Position numbers and translations under genes: made by a program. Under the pieces are notes generated by a model, which was not told where the DNA came from, searched no databases, and saw only the letters and a list, made by a program, of their open reading frames with translations. From a virus: a stretch of DNA of 55,825 bases. Below, piece after piece: positions 39,598 through 48,239 of the stretch (position 1 is the first letter of the stretch; each line of letters begins with the position of its first letter). Location: the IMG/VR virus record IMGVR_UViG_3300007512_002194, positions 1-55,825 of that record. One strand, written 5' to 3'.

Positions 39598-40476
39598 TTA
39601 TTTTAAATTAAGTTCTCTATCTATAGATGTAATTATTTGTGGAATTGGTCCACGATATTGTTGTTCTAAATATATACAACTAGTAAGCTTAGAGTCTTGA
39701 TAGCTTTTAGAGTAAAGCATACTAGCAATACCTGAGTCTGCTACATTTTGACGGGTATCGATTTGTTCTGGATCGCCTAGTAATATAAGCTTAGTATTCT
39801 CGCCCATTCTAGAAGCTAGTGACTTAAGTTCATGCCAGTTCAAGTTTTGTACTTCATCTAATATAAAAGTACAGTTCTCGAATGTACATCCTCGTACATA
39901 TTCTAGAGGAACATACTCAATCGCTTTTTTTTCTTCTAAGAGATCGATGTAATTTGCAGAAGTTTCTCCTAAAAGTTTTTTCAATACTATCTTATATGAA
40001 GCAATATGAGGAGAGTATTTTTCTTTAATATCTCCTGGTACTGGCCCAAAAGCTTTGCCTCTACCTATTAGAGTAGTAGGCTTTGTCATATAAACACATT
40101 TATTCTCACTGAGATACTTGTCCATAGCGTAGGCCATTGCAAGGTAGGTTTTTCCTGTACCTGCAGGTCCTATTGCGCAAGATATAAGTATGTCTTCATT
40201 GACAAAAGAGTCTATTAAAGTAGTTTGTTTAGCATCTTTAGGCTTAACACTGCATAGTTTATGTCCATGTTTGGTATTAACCAATACAATGGTATTTCTA
40301 TCTTGCAGTCTAGCTAGAGCGGTTTTTTGTGGGTTTATAGAGGATCTTAAGATCATATAAGTATTTATAGGAACTTGAGGTAGAGATATAGGTGCTCTTA
40401 TCTGTGACTTATCATATATAGTATTGATCTGTTTGTCTTCTATTTGAACATCTATTATTCTACAGAGCTCTATCAT
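39598..40476 (-). CDS. phoH: PhoH-family ATPase
   Basis: 292 residues. Walker A AIGPAGTGKTYLAMAYA (103-110), PhoH-specific GRGKAFGPVPGDIKEKYSP, then TFILDEVQNLNWHELK (Walker B) and LLGDPEQIDTR (sensor). Without an N-terminal KH or PIN domain. PhoH-like genes are frequent in phages of many hosts and may act as RNA helicase-like ATPases; function in phage unclear. Neighbour kinase starts two bases upstream. Confidence 0.88.
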   Translation of the reverse strand: MIELCRIIDVQIEDKQINTIYDKSQIRAPISLPQVPINTYMILRSSINPQKTALARLQDRNTIVLVNTKHGHKLCSVKPKDAKQTTLIDSFVNEDILISCAIGPAGTGKTYLAMAYAMDKYLSENKCVYMTKPTTLIGRGKAFGPVPGDIKEKYSPHIASYKIVLKKLLGETSANYIDLLEEKKAIEYVPLEYVRGCTFENCTFILDEVQNLNWHELKSLASRMGENTKLILLGDPEQIDTRQNVADSGIASMLYSKSYQDSKLTSCIYLEQQYRGPIPQIITSIDRELNLK

Positions 40477-40477
40477 A

Positions 40478-40864
40478 CTATTTCTCTATTAAAGTATTAA
40501 GTAACTGTTCTAAAGCATTATAATCGTTAACTGAGTACTGTGCAGGAAGCATTTCTGTTTTGAGTAGTGAAAGATAGTCTTCGTCTAAGACTTGTTCTCT
40601 TCTCAAGTATCTTGAGTATAGAATATGTATAGGTACATCCCAATGTATAATAACACTATTTCTTAACTTAACTCCACAAGCTGATTCTGCTAGTACACTA
40701 TGTTTAGATTGACTAATGGCTTTAGTGTAGTTCTTAATTCTATTCTTACCATTGAAATTTCTAATATCTATATAAGCTATATTGTTATGTTTTTGTATAT
40801 AGCGATTAACAGCTGTTGTTTTTCCAGAGGCAGGTAAGCCTATTATTTGTATAATTGTTTTCAT
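40478..40864 (-). CDS. P-loop kinase-like NTPase
   Basis: 128 residues. Walker A IIGLPASGKTTAVNRY (~9-17), a Mg-binding Asp in YIDIRNFNG and later HWDVPIHILYSRYLRREQ with the lid arginines of AAA-type small-molecule kinases. Possibly a nucleotide or polynucleotide kinase. Substrate unknown. Ends two bases before the PhoH start. Confidence 0.7.
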   Translation of the reverse strand: MKTIIQIIGLPASGKTTAVNRYIQKHNNIAYIDIRNFNGKNRIKNYTKAISQSKHSVLAESACGVKLRNSVIIHWDVPIHILYSRYLRREQVLDEDYLSLLKTEMLPAQYSVNDYNALEQLLNTLIEK

Positions 40865-40872
40865 GTTAATAG

Positions 40873-40906
40873 AAAGGGGCCCAAGCTATTATACTTGGAC
40901 CCCTTT
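40873..40906 (-). terminator. Terminator downstream of the ubiquitin-like cassette
   Basis: 13-bp stem AAAGGGGCCCAAG / CTTGGACCCCTTT (one C-A mismatch on plus, G-T on minus) with an 8-base loop, 40 bases past the stop of the Ubl gene. Likely the end of the 45802-40946 transcript. Confidence 0.7.
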
Positions 40907-40945
40907 GGAGCGCTTAAGCGGTAAGTCTCAAGGGCTAGTAAAGAG

Positions 40946-41173
40946 TTAGTTACCCTTTACTGCACCGGTGGCAAAGACTTCGCTAGCTGCGTTAAGAGTA
41001 ACGCTGCTCCAATTATCAGGTGAGATACCTTCGCCATCAACAATAAGTTGACGACCATTTAGACTGTGCTCGGCAGCAAACTGGGCAAGGGTCATTCCTT
41101 CTGTGATTGCTACAGAAGATGCTCCAGGGCCAGGTACTAGTACAAGTGTTATATTATTAGTATTGTTAGGCAT
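40946..41173 (-). CDS. Ubiquitin-like beta-grasp protein (ThiS/MoaD-type)
   Basis: 75 residues. Strand-helix-strand order: NITLVLVPGPGASSVAITEG, MTLAQFAAEHSLNGRQLIVD, EVFATGAVKGN. Size, fold pattern and place directly before an E1-like gene match small Ubls of ThiS/MoaD or PRTRC-C type. The usual C-terminal Gly-Gly is replaced by G-A-V-K-G-N: a Gly one residue from the end, which the neighbouring JAMM protease could expose. Gene order Ubl-E1-JAMM-E2 supports the call strongly; fold itself is inferred, not proved. Confidence 0.7.
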   Translation of the reverse strand: MPNNTNNITLVLVPGPGASSVAITEGMTLAQFAAEHSLNGRQLIVDGEGISPDNWSSVTLNAASEVFATGAVKGN

Positions 41174-41183
41174 TAAATGTTTC

Positions 41184-41876
41184 CTATTCGCTTATGTTGT
41201 ATGAAGAGAACTGGGGATTAGTAGAGAAGATAGTCTTTTTACTATACTCCCATTCTCTATTTTGTCGTTGAGCAGATAGCATACTGCATATGCTATGCAC
41301 TGTTAAGGAGGCTGCTAGATTAACTAAAGTAGTACAGATACGCATATTACATGGTCCCTCAGGAATTTCTGAATCATCTCTGAGGGTACTTTTCCATTCT
41401 TCTAATACGGCTAAATCCATATTTTTTATAATATTTATTTCGCCGTAATCAAAGCCTAGTCTAGTTTCAAATACATTCTTTACTTTCCAATTCAGTCTAA
41501 AAGCATCATAAATTTCTTTTCTGGCAGACATTGTATCTACGGTAAGTACAAGTGGGCCTTCTATACTGTCTTTACTATCGCTTGCAAAGTATTCATCATA
41601 AGCTTCAACCTTAATCATAGGATTGAATCTTTGCAATACTTTCTGAAAGGCAATAACTTTTCTTTCGCCAATATGTTCTACATCATAAATTTGATTTGGC
41701 AGATTATGATCTTCAACTATGTCAGGATCCCATATTTTGAAGCTATGGAATCCCATTTTAGCAGCTATCAGTCCAATATAGCTGCCTGTTGCTCCTACTC
41801 CTATGATGTGAAGAGGTTCTGTTACGTCTTCTGGACCAAACCAGCCTGCATGTCTAAGAAAGCTTACTGATGGCAT
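41184..41876 (-). CDS. ThiF/E1-like ubiquitin-activating enzyme
   Basis: 230 residues. LHIIGVGATGSYIGLIAAKM is the nucleotide-binding G-x-G-x2-G of ThiF/MoeB/E1 enzymes, followed by FKIWDPDIVEDHNLPNQIY with the Asp and Asn of the adenylation site, and GERKVIAFQ. LVLTVDTMSARKEIYD is the cofactor/Mg region. Cysteines in PCNMRICTTLV are candidate thioester sites. It starts inside the JAMM gene end (22-base overlap) and ends 10 bases before the Ubl. Adenylates and possibly transfers the Ubl C-terminus. Confidence 0.85.
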   Translation of the reverse strand: MPSVSFLRHAGWFGPEDVTEPLHIIGVGATGSYIGLIAAKMGFHSFKIWDPDIVEDHNLPNQIYDVEHIGERKVIAFQKVLQRFNPMIKVEAYDEYFASDSKDSIEGPLVLTVDTMSARKEIYDAFRLNWKVKNVFETRLGFDYGEINIIKNMDLAVLEEWKSTLRDDSEIPEGPCNMRICTTLVNLAASLTVHSICSMLSAQRQNREWEYSKKTIFSTNPQFSSYNISE

Positions 41877-43056
41877 TGCGTCCTTCTTCCATAATATGAG
41901 TTAAGGAGTCATCTTCTTCAGAGAAGTAAGGTTCATAATCTATTTCTTCATAAAATTCTATCCAAAGATCTAATAGGTTTTCTACTTCAGATTCAGATGA
42001 ACAAGTGGAGATAGTTTTAGCTACTTTTAGTCCAGTTACAATTAATTCAGTTGCTATAATTGTATCATTGAACAAATCATATAATTCTGCAAGAGTGTCT
42101 GTATGTTCTGCTTTATTGGTGCGCCATTTACAGAACTCAAGTTCACGAATAGCCTCATGCTCTAGGGACAATAGAGCAAGCAGTATGTATAGTTGTTCTG
42201 CATTCAGGATAGAATCTATTAATGTTAGTAGGGCTGAGATTTCATAGTGAGCTCCATTGCAAGCATTAATTGCTGCTAAGAATTCATCAATTTGTTCTTC
42301 AATGTCAAAGCTTAAATCTGTAGTAAGTCCTGTTACTTTATTATCTACTTTTTTTTTAGCCATTGGAGTAACTCTTAGTGGGTCTTTCCAAGAGCCTTCC
42401 CAATCATAACTGTTTTTCCAGTCTATGACGCTGCCAGTAGAAGTAGATAGTTTAGGAGTTGTCTTAACTACTTTCCGCTTAGTTACAGGGCGTTTCTTAA
42501 ATTTAGCTTTAGCTTGTGTAGTTAAATGATCAAAGTCATATGTACCCACTACCATTCTAGGATTTTCAAAAGTAAGATTATATTCAGGATCCCAGACTCT
42601 ACAAAAGAACTGATCCTTCTTGTTAAATATGAACATAAGCTGTGGAACTTCTACCTTAGCTTTAATTGCATTATCAATTTGCTCTCTAAATTGTTTTGTG
42701 TCTTGTCCACTAGGATTGACAGCCATATTATGATGGCTATGACACCAAACAGTTAGATTACTCATGATTGAGTTGGTATCTTCTTGCCCATGCTCTTCTC
42801 GTAGTTCTTTGTAGAAATTCATCATCATTTCAGGTGATGTATCTACTTCTGCAGCACTACAGAATTGTTCTGGAATATACATTTCATATATATGATATAA
42901 AATATGATTATCTGCAGTAAGTTTGTCTACTCTATGAAACCATTGTGCTTCTTGAGGTGCTAATGCAACTATATGTCTAATAGCCTCAAGATCTTGGTGG
43001 TTAACGAGGATTGTAGGTTTCTTATCTATTAGGGTAAGTTCCCCTATTGCTTTCAT
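41854..43056 (-). CDS. JAMM/JAB-type deubiquitinase-like metalloprotease with C-terminal extension
   Basis: 400 residues. JAMM motif complete: Glu36 (APQEAQW), His106-Ser-His108, Ser116 and Asp119 (WCHSHHNMAVNPSGQD), spacing H-x-H-x7-S-x2-D. Residues ~190-240 are a basic linker (KAKFKKRPVTKRKVVKTTPK), ~250-400 a helical acidic domain with no match. JAMM proteases process Ubl precursors or remove them. Here it would trim the Ubl end and/or reverse conjugation. Fully consistent with its neighbours. Overlaps the E1 start by 22 bases. Confidence 0.85.
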   Translation of the reverse strand: MKAIGELTLIDKKPTILVNHQDLEAIRHIVALAPQEAQWFHRVDKLTADNHILYHIYEMYIPEQFCSAAEVDTSPEMMMNFYKELREEHGQEDTNSIMSNLTVWCHSHHNMAVNPSGQDTKQFREQIDNAIKAKVEVPQLMFIFNKKDQFFCRVWDPEYNLTFENPRMVVGTYDFDHLTTQAKAKFKKRPVTKRKVVKTTPKLSTSTGSVIDWKNSYDWEGSWKDPLRVTPMAKKKVDNKVTGLTTDLSFDIEEQIDEFLAAINACNGAHYEISALLTLIDSILNAEQLYILLALLSLEHEAIRELEFCKWRTNKAEHTDTLAELYDLFNDTIIATELIVTGLKVAKTISTCSSESEVENLLDLWIEFYEEIDYEPYFSEEDDSLTHIMEEGRNAISKLS

Positions 43057-43096
43057 TAGTTATCCATTAGGTATAGAGTGGAAGCGCTGGGTAGAT

Positions 43097-43114
43097 GGCG
43101 GGTGTAAGCCCGCC
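43097..43114 (-). other. GC-rich intergenic hairpin
   Basis: Stem GGCGGG / CCCGCC, 6-base loop, between the E2-like gene (stop 43121) and the JAMM gene. No T-run. Could slow transcription or mark RNA processing. Confidence 0.4.
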
Positions 43115-43120
43115 CTGCCC

Positions 43121-45802
43121 TTATCGATATGGTTGGTAGCTAGAGCTAGTAGTTGCTATAGGCAAGTTAGAAGGAATACCTAAACAACTCTTTATATAGT
43201 TTTCTACTGAGTTAACAGAATCTAATATGGTATATCTTTGCTCATCGTAGATAGTGTTATTTTCAATAACTATAGGATTTGGTATATATTGCCAAGGGTT
43301 ACTACCAAAATACATAATAAACATATTTTCATATGTTCTGCTGAATGCTCTTGCATGGATAGATTCTACTGGTTCTATTTCTGTAGAAATAGTATGATAA
43401 TTTACTAGTTCTTTCCATTTGTCTATGTTATCAATTAGCCAATTTATTATTTCTTCATGGCTAAGAATAATACTAGTTTCCATATCTTGTGCAAAAGATA
43501 TTTCTCTATTACCTTCACTAGTCCTAGTGTGTAGTCTTATATTGTGTAAATAGTTTTCTATAGCAATATCATCAAAGTGTACATATGACCAGCCACTGTT
43601 TACATTTACGGTTGGAACTGATTCTATATATTCTTCTAAATTGTCGATGGTGTTAGTTTCTTCTATATTAGTTAACCTAGTAAACATTTCCTCGATAATG
43701 ATGTCCATACCATCTTCAGTAGTTACTAATGTCTCAGCATTAAATTTGTCTATAATATTTTCATTTTTACTTTCTGTTATAGAAACGGCATCTAGTTTAG
43801 GAAAATATTTATAGTTCTTACCCCAAGCATCTTTTGAGTTAGCATTTGTTATCCAAGTCATTGCTGCAAAAATAGCTGTCTTTGGTTCATTGTTCTCAAA
43901 AGCTTTATATATTCCTGGTGATGCTTCACCTAAGCATGCTGATGTCCACCTAGAAATTGCTCTTTTAAAGTTGGTCCAAGCTACTTTTGAATCAGATGTA
44001 GATGTAGATATGCATATAGATTGAGAAGAAGTATGTGGATGAGCCCATATGTAGCTATCACTTAAACCAAAACAGGCTGTGCTTGAGGATAGTTTGATAT
44101 TGAGATTGCTTTGTGTAAGCTCAACATTATATGGACCACCTACTATCTTCTTACAATTCTCACCATCACGTCCATAGTCTACTTTAATAACTACTGGTTT
44201 AAGAGTTGAGAAGTTTATACTCTGCAAATTCCATGCTATGTCTTGTTTAGCTAACAAGGCTACTTGAGGAGACTCAGATAAGTCTCTGCTTTCATTAGTG
44301 TTGCTATTATAATAAGTAATTTTATGGATAACAATACCAGTATTTCTGAGATTATTTATCCATGATTCTGCTTGAATAAGGACTTCCTCAGATAAAATAC
44401 TTTTATTAAGAGCAGCAGTATAACTTGCTTCTGCAGCTGCCAATTCTTCTTGTATTGAAGTTTTTGCTTCTTCTAATCCAGTTAGTGAAGTGCTATGCTT
44501 TTCATTAGCAGTAGTCAACTGTTGAATATTGTTTTCATATTCTTCAATGCTTTGTCGATAAGATTTAATATCCCGAGTATTTCTATTAATTATTCTGTCA
44601 TTATTATTTATAGTAGCCACTAGTCCAGTTAGCTGATTATCAATATTGTTATAAGATGAGTAGATGTTTCTATATTGTACTACATCTGGAATATTTTCTA
44701 TCTGAGAGGCATAAGTTATATATTTAAATTCTTCTGGACTAGTTTCGTGCTGATCTAAAATGTTATTTATAACTTTAGTTTTAGGCGGTAATCCTTTAGG
44801 AAATATTCTAGTGATACCGTTCCAATATGTAGTGTGATGTCCATATTGCTTAAGTATATACTCTTCCCACTCTTCAGGAGCAAAGTATTTAAGACCTTCA
44901 TTATCAAACAGTTCAGTAGCTATTTTGGGTATAAATGTTCTACTTCGCTTATACTTGATAACTTTTGTACGTGGTTCAAAGATACCTAAGTTGTATATTG
45001 TGACAGGTTTCCAACTTGTTGTTTCAAAATCTATAGCTAAGACTGACATCTTATACATAAAGATGTGTCCACCTTTAGCTATTTTTTGAGGTCTTGCATT
45101 AGGAACTAGTTCTGCTACTGCATCTCCTGTAGAGCCGCCTCTATACAAGTTGCTAATTTTGATAGCAGGTATTCTATTGTTATTGGTAGTACTTAGAAAG
45201 GCTTGCTTTACGTTTGGCATATCACCAAGTAATGAGAAGGGTGCAATAGTATCAATCGGAAGAGAGCAATCAATTAGTTCCATGTAGCGTCTGTTACGTG
45301 CGTAGAACGCACGCTTAGAGTGCACAGGATCTATAAGATCTAAAGTGAGCTCTTTATTATTGATAGTTATATCTTGATCATTGCTATGTCTTTCCACTAT
45401 ATCTGCTTCAAAAAGATTTATGTCTATTTCAGACTGAAAATATTCATATGCCTTTCCAGGGCATGTAGTATATATATTGTTACTAATTTTGCTAACTGTA
45501 AGTGGGAAAGCAAGCTCTTTTTGCTCTGTTATAGGATTTGTTCTATAGCTACAAAGCATAGCTTTGCGTACAGAATTAGATGACACTCTACAAAATAGAG
45601 TATCTGGAGCTTCTGTGTTTAGAAAGCCCAACACTTCCTGATCGTCTCCTTCTCTTGGTCTTCGATAAGGTAGATAGAGGTTATAGTTCTCTAGTATATA
45701 TGCTGTTTCTATTTCATTTTGAGTAAGTAGTGATTGCCATTGATTATATTCAAGTATTGTTCTTGTAACAACAGCAAATTCATCTCTAGTTATAGGAATC
45801 AT
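43121..45802 (-). CDS. Large protein with E2-like (ubiquitin-conjugating) domain
   Basis: 893 residues. N-terminal ~340 residues: unknown, with a segment ILEYNQWQSLLTQNEIETAY. Residues ~375-470: coiled coil (IEEYENNIQQLTTANEKHS). Residues ~480-650: GPYNVELTQSNLNIKL, then YIWAHPHTSSQSICIST with His588-Pro-His590 and Cys597, nine residues apart; bacterial E2-like folds have HPH...G.ICLG, with the catalytic Cys at this position. After it AISRWTSACLGEASPGIYKA resembles the following helices. The C-terminal 240 residues are unknown. Next to Ubl, E1 and JAMM this makes an E2 role likely. The E2 fold needs structural confirmation. Confidence 0.6.
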   Translation of the reverse strand: MIPITRDEFAVVTRTILEYNQWQSLLTQNEIETAYILENYNLYLPYRRPREGDDQEVLGFLNTEAPDTLFCRVSSNSVRKAMLCSYRTNPITEQKELAFPLTVSKISNNIYTTCPGKAYEYFQSEIDINLFEADIVERHSNDQDITINNKELTLDLIDPVHSKRAFYARNRRYMELIDCSLPIDTIAPFSLLGDMPNVKQAFLSTTNNNRIPAIKISNLYRGGSTGDAVAELVPNARPQKIAKGGHIFMYKMSVLAIDFETTSWKPVTIYNLGIFEPRTKVIKYKRSRTFIPKIATELFDNEGLKYFAPEEWEEYILKQYGHHTTYWNGITRIFPKGLPPKTKVINNILDQHETSPEEFKYITYASQIENIPDVVQYRNIYSSYNNIDNQLTGLVATINNNDRIINRNTRDIKSYRQSIEEYENNIQQLTTANEKHSTSLTGLEEAKTSIQEELAAAEASYTAALNKSILSEEVLIQAESWINNLRNTGIVIHKITYYNSNTNESRDLSESPQVALLAKQDIAWNLQSINFSTLKPVVIKVDYGRDGENCKKIVGGPYNVELTQSNLNIKLSSSTACFGLSDSYIWAHPHTSSQSICISTSTSDSKVAWTNFKRAISRWTSACLGEASPGIYKAFENNEPKTAIFAAMTWITNANSKDAWGKNYKYFPKLDAVSITESKNENIIDKFNAETLVTTEDGMDIIIEEMFTRLTNIEETNTIDNLEEYIESVPTVNVNSGWSYVHFDDIAIENYLHNIRLHTRTSEGNREISFAQDMETSIILSHEEIINWLIDNIDKWKELVNYHTISTEIEPVESIHARAFSRTYENMFIMYFGSNPWQYIPNPIVIENNTIYDEQRYTILDSVNSVENYIKSCLGIPSNLPIATTSSSYQPYR

Positions 45803-45869
45803 TATCAGAATATCCTATTTAGGGTTAATAAGTTTATCGCTATACAAAGAGCGCACGTAAGAGCGCTTA

Positions 45870-46079
45870 TTAGGTCTCTTTTGTAAGATAGTATTGTAAA
45901 AGAGACTCTAAATATTCTTGCTTATTAGGATCTGAATCTATGAATATAGGAGTATAATTATCAGAATATACTGCTGCTAAAGAGTAACAATCTGGGCATA
46001 TATTCTTTGGTACAACTTCATCTTCTTCATATTTTTTGTAGAAGCCACAGTTGTCGAAATCTAAACAATAGAGTTTCAT
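45870..46079 (-). CDS. Small zinc-ribbon-like protein
   Basis: 69 residues. Cysteines CLDFDNC and CPDC fall in a C-x6-C-x16-C-x2-C pattern (KLYCLDFDNCGF; NICPDCYS). Follows directly on the upstream stop. Small metal-binding protein; unknown function. It precedes the E2-like operon. Confidence 0.5.
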   Translation of the reverse strand: MKLYCLDFDNCGFYKKYEEDEVVPKNICPDCYSLAAVYSDNYTPIFIDSDPNKQEYLESLLQYYLTKET

Positions 46080-46351
46080 TAATTGTATTCTTCAATGAAA
46101 AGATCAAAAGAATTTATGATATTAGACAATGTTATAGATCCAGGCGGGGTGTAAGAGTCTTTTCTTACTGAAAAGCTCATATCTGGTACAGCTGTCATAT
46201 TAGATGAGGCCCAGCCCTCTACTTTATAGAAAGTATCATCTTTATCTATAACAATAATAGTATGTTGCTTTGTAACTGCTGACCAAGCATCTATTGATGA
46301 GTCATATAACAGATCAGATGGATTTATAATAGCAGTTTCTGTGTTGTACAT
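46079..46351 (-). CDS. Unknown small protein
   Basis: 90 residues, beta-rich (AVTKQHTIIVIDKDDTFYKV). ATG at 46351, divergent from the protease gene at 46433. It may share the upstream control region at 46352-46432. No motif. Confidence 0.5.
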   Translation of the reverse strand: MYNTETAIINPSDLLYDSSIDAWSAVTKQHTIIVIDKDDTFYKVEGWASSNMTAVPDMSFSVRKDSYTPPGSITLSNIINSFDLFIEEYN

Positions 46352-46364
46352 ATTTGAATAGCCT

Positions 46365-46393
46365 TTGAATGGTAAGTCTTCTTACTTTATACT
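46365..46393 (+). promoter_or_regulatory. Sigma-70-type promoter for the trypsin-like protease
   Basis: TTGAAT (46365-46370), 17-base spacer, TATACT (46388-46393): 4/6 and 5/6 matches to TTGACA and TATAAT at the ideal spacing. The start codon is at 46433, with AGGAG 6-7 bases upstream of it. Confidence 0.65.
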
Positions 46394-46432
46394 AATGTTT
46401 TATAGAGTGGTAGTATTTAGTAGGAGATTATA

Positions 46433-47131
46433 ATGTTTCGCTATAACCTAGCCGTATTAGTTACAGTGTTGACCTTTTCTATTTGTTGTATATGGTCTAA
46501 CACGATGTCTTTAGGCCCAACACGAAGTATTGAAAAAATTAGTGCACAAGCAATAGAACATGCTTTAGTGATACAAGAATTTGATCCGATATATAAAGAT
46601 TGGCGAGCAACGGGATCTGGAGTCTTAATATATACGGAAAGTCTTGGTAGTATTGTACTTACTGCAGAACATGTTGTTTTGGGCGTATTAGACACCAATA
46701 TCAGAGTATGTAATCTAGAGGGCAAAAGTTGTATCAACATGGATGGATATTTTCTTTTCGATTCGGATGAACACCCAGTTACTGATTGGGCATTCTATCC
46801 ACTCACTGAGATACCTGAGGGGGTAACTCCAGCACTAGTTAGTCAAGGCTCTCAACTTGCTATAGGAGAACCAGTAACACTAATTGGAGTACCCTTTGGA
46901 CAACATCCATGGGTTAGTCAAGGTCATACAGCTTGGTTATTAGAGTATCCTGAGGGAGTGCTTTATGGTATAGATGGTTATGCTGCTCCTGGATATTCTG
47001 GTGGTGGTATTTACAATAGGCAAGGAGAGCTAGTAGCTATTACTATAGCTATAGGCGTAGGCACATGGGGACCACAAGCAAGTCAAGTGCTTGCAGTCCC
47101 CATTGAAAATATACCTATTAAGCTTTATTAG
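46433..47131 (+). CDS. Secreted trypsin-like (HtrA-type fold) serine protease
   Basis: 232 residues with an N-terminal signal sequence (LAVLVTVLTFSICCIW). Catalytic triad in order: His80 in VLTAEHVV, Asp118 in VTDWAFY, Ser189 in APGYSGGGIYN. Chymotrypsin-fold serine protease, without a PDZ domain. It is a plus-strand gene with its own promoter in a minus-strand region, so probably separately expressed (moron-like). A cysteine at ~19 in FSICC could be a lipobox, but it is weak. Target unknown: host envelope proteins or the phage surface. Confidence 0.8.
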   Translation: MFRYNLAVLVTVLTFSICCIWSNTMSLGPTRSIEKISAQAIEHALVIQEFDPIYKDWRATGSGVLIYTESLGSIVLTAEHVVLGVLDTNIRVCNLEGKSCINMDGYFLFDSDEHPVTDWAFYPLTEIPEGVTPALVSQGSQLAIGEPVTLIGVPFGQHPWVSQGHTAWLLEYPEGVLYGIDGYAAPGYSGGGIYNRQGELVAITIAIGVGTWGPQASQVLAVPIENIPIKLY

Positions 47132-47316
47132 CTAACTAGGGTTGGCTCTCCTAAGACAACTGCTCTCTGTAGAATGCGAAAGCTGCTGCTCTGATAGCTT
47201 GAAGCAAGGCTAGTTTTTACGCTACGTGCTTCCTTTCTAGATGTTAGGACTGTAGGCATAACTCTGCCGTCACGTTCTACAAAGTAAAAGTTTTGGGGCA
47301 CTCGTGAAATTTCCAT
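47128..47316 (-). CDS. Unknown small protein
   Basis: 62 residues (MEISRVPQNFYFVERDGRVM...), overlapping the protease gene stop by 4 bases on the opposite strand. Basic Ser/Arg-rich. Coding status is uncertain. Confidence 0.45.
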   Translation of the reverse strand: MEISRVPQNFYFVERDGRVMPTVLTSRKEARSVKTSLASSYQSSSFRILQRAVVLGEPTLVS

Positions 47317-47384
47317 TAAAGGTTTCCTTTATTTAGGGTAGGATCGTATTATTTTAAGAACGATCTTTTTATATAATAAGAGAT

Positions 47385-48236
47385 CTAGGTTCTAGCTTCT
47401 AATATAGAGTTAATTCTATATTCTAGAGGTGCTCTAGTAATTATATTATGTATATCTGGAGTGTTTATCCAATTGGGATGTGCTCGTATTAGCGGAGCTA
47501 ATATTGTCCAGATATTCTCTGTACAAGTTCCTATAACTTGTGTGTCTCGATAAGATGAGAAAGTGCTGTAATATACTTGGCCTTGTCTTGCTATAAGATT
47601 TGGGTATTCATTATATAGTTCTATTAATAGATCATATAATGTATTGCTTAGTCTATATTCCCAACGCATACAATACTTTTGTATTCTAGCGAGTTGTACA
47701 ATTACATCATCTTCAGTTCTGGGAGGAATATATCTTGGCTTTAGCACACCAAGAGAACGATCGTGATGTAACGAGATAGTGTCTTTATGAAAATAGATAT
47801 TTTGATTCAATGGAGTATAAGCAACTGCGCAATTAATAAAATCAAATTCTTTTAATATTATACTAGGATTGCCTGTTGCTATCTTAATAAGCTGTAATTG
47901 AGGATTATATTTTCCATCAGAAGATAGATGACTATATGTGTGAGCGTTATCTGTTTCTGAACAACTTTTTACGGTATCAACACTGGCCAATCTACCTTGA
48001 GCTTCGTCAAGTGTATCGATATTACTAAAGTAAATATCATAATCTCCATAGTATTTAGACTGAATAGTAGTTCCGTTTTCAGCTCTAGGAGCAAAGAGTA
48101 GTGCCATAGCATACCCACCTGCATATATGGGGTCTAGATCGCTTAATATTGGCAGTATAGGTAGGCTTTCATGAATAACACGGATGTTCTCACGATGAGG
48201 CACCACTCCGTCTTCTGGAGTGGATTTTATTATCAT
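47385..48236 (-). CDS. Nucleotidyltransferase-fold protein (pol-beta superfamily-like)
   Basis: 283 residues. IYAGGYAMALLFAPRAENG and YYGDYDIYFSN give the G-G...D-x-D metal-site pattern of NTase-fold enzymes; EFDFINCAVAYTP follows as the third-strand segment, though the third carboxylate is not clear. The middle and C-terminal parts are helical. Substrate could be RNA, protein or a small molecule; toxin-type NTases also share the motif. Four bases downstream of the Lon stop. Moderate confidence. Confidence 0.6.
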   Translation of the reverse strand: MIIKSTPEDGVVPHRENIRVIHESLPILPILSDLDPIYAGGYAMALLFAPRAENGTTIQSKYYGDYDIYFSNIDTLDEAQGRLASVDTVKSCSETDNAHTYSHLSSDGKYNPQLQLIKIATGNPSIILKEFDFINCAVAYTPLNQNIYFHKDTISLHHDRSLGVLKPRYIPPRTEDDVIVQLARIQKYCMRWEYRLSNTLYDLLIELYNEYPNLIARQGQVYYSTFSSYRDTQVIGTCTENIWTILAPLIRAHPNWINTPDIHNIITRAPLEYRINSILEART

Positions 48237-48239
48237 GGG

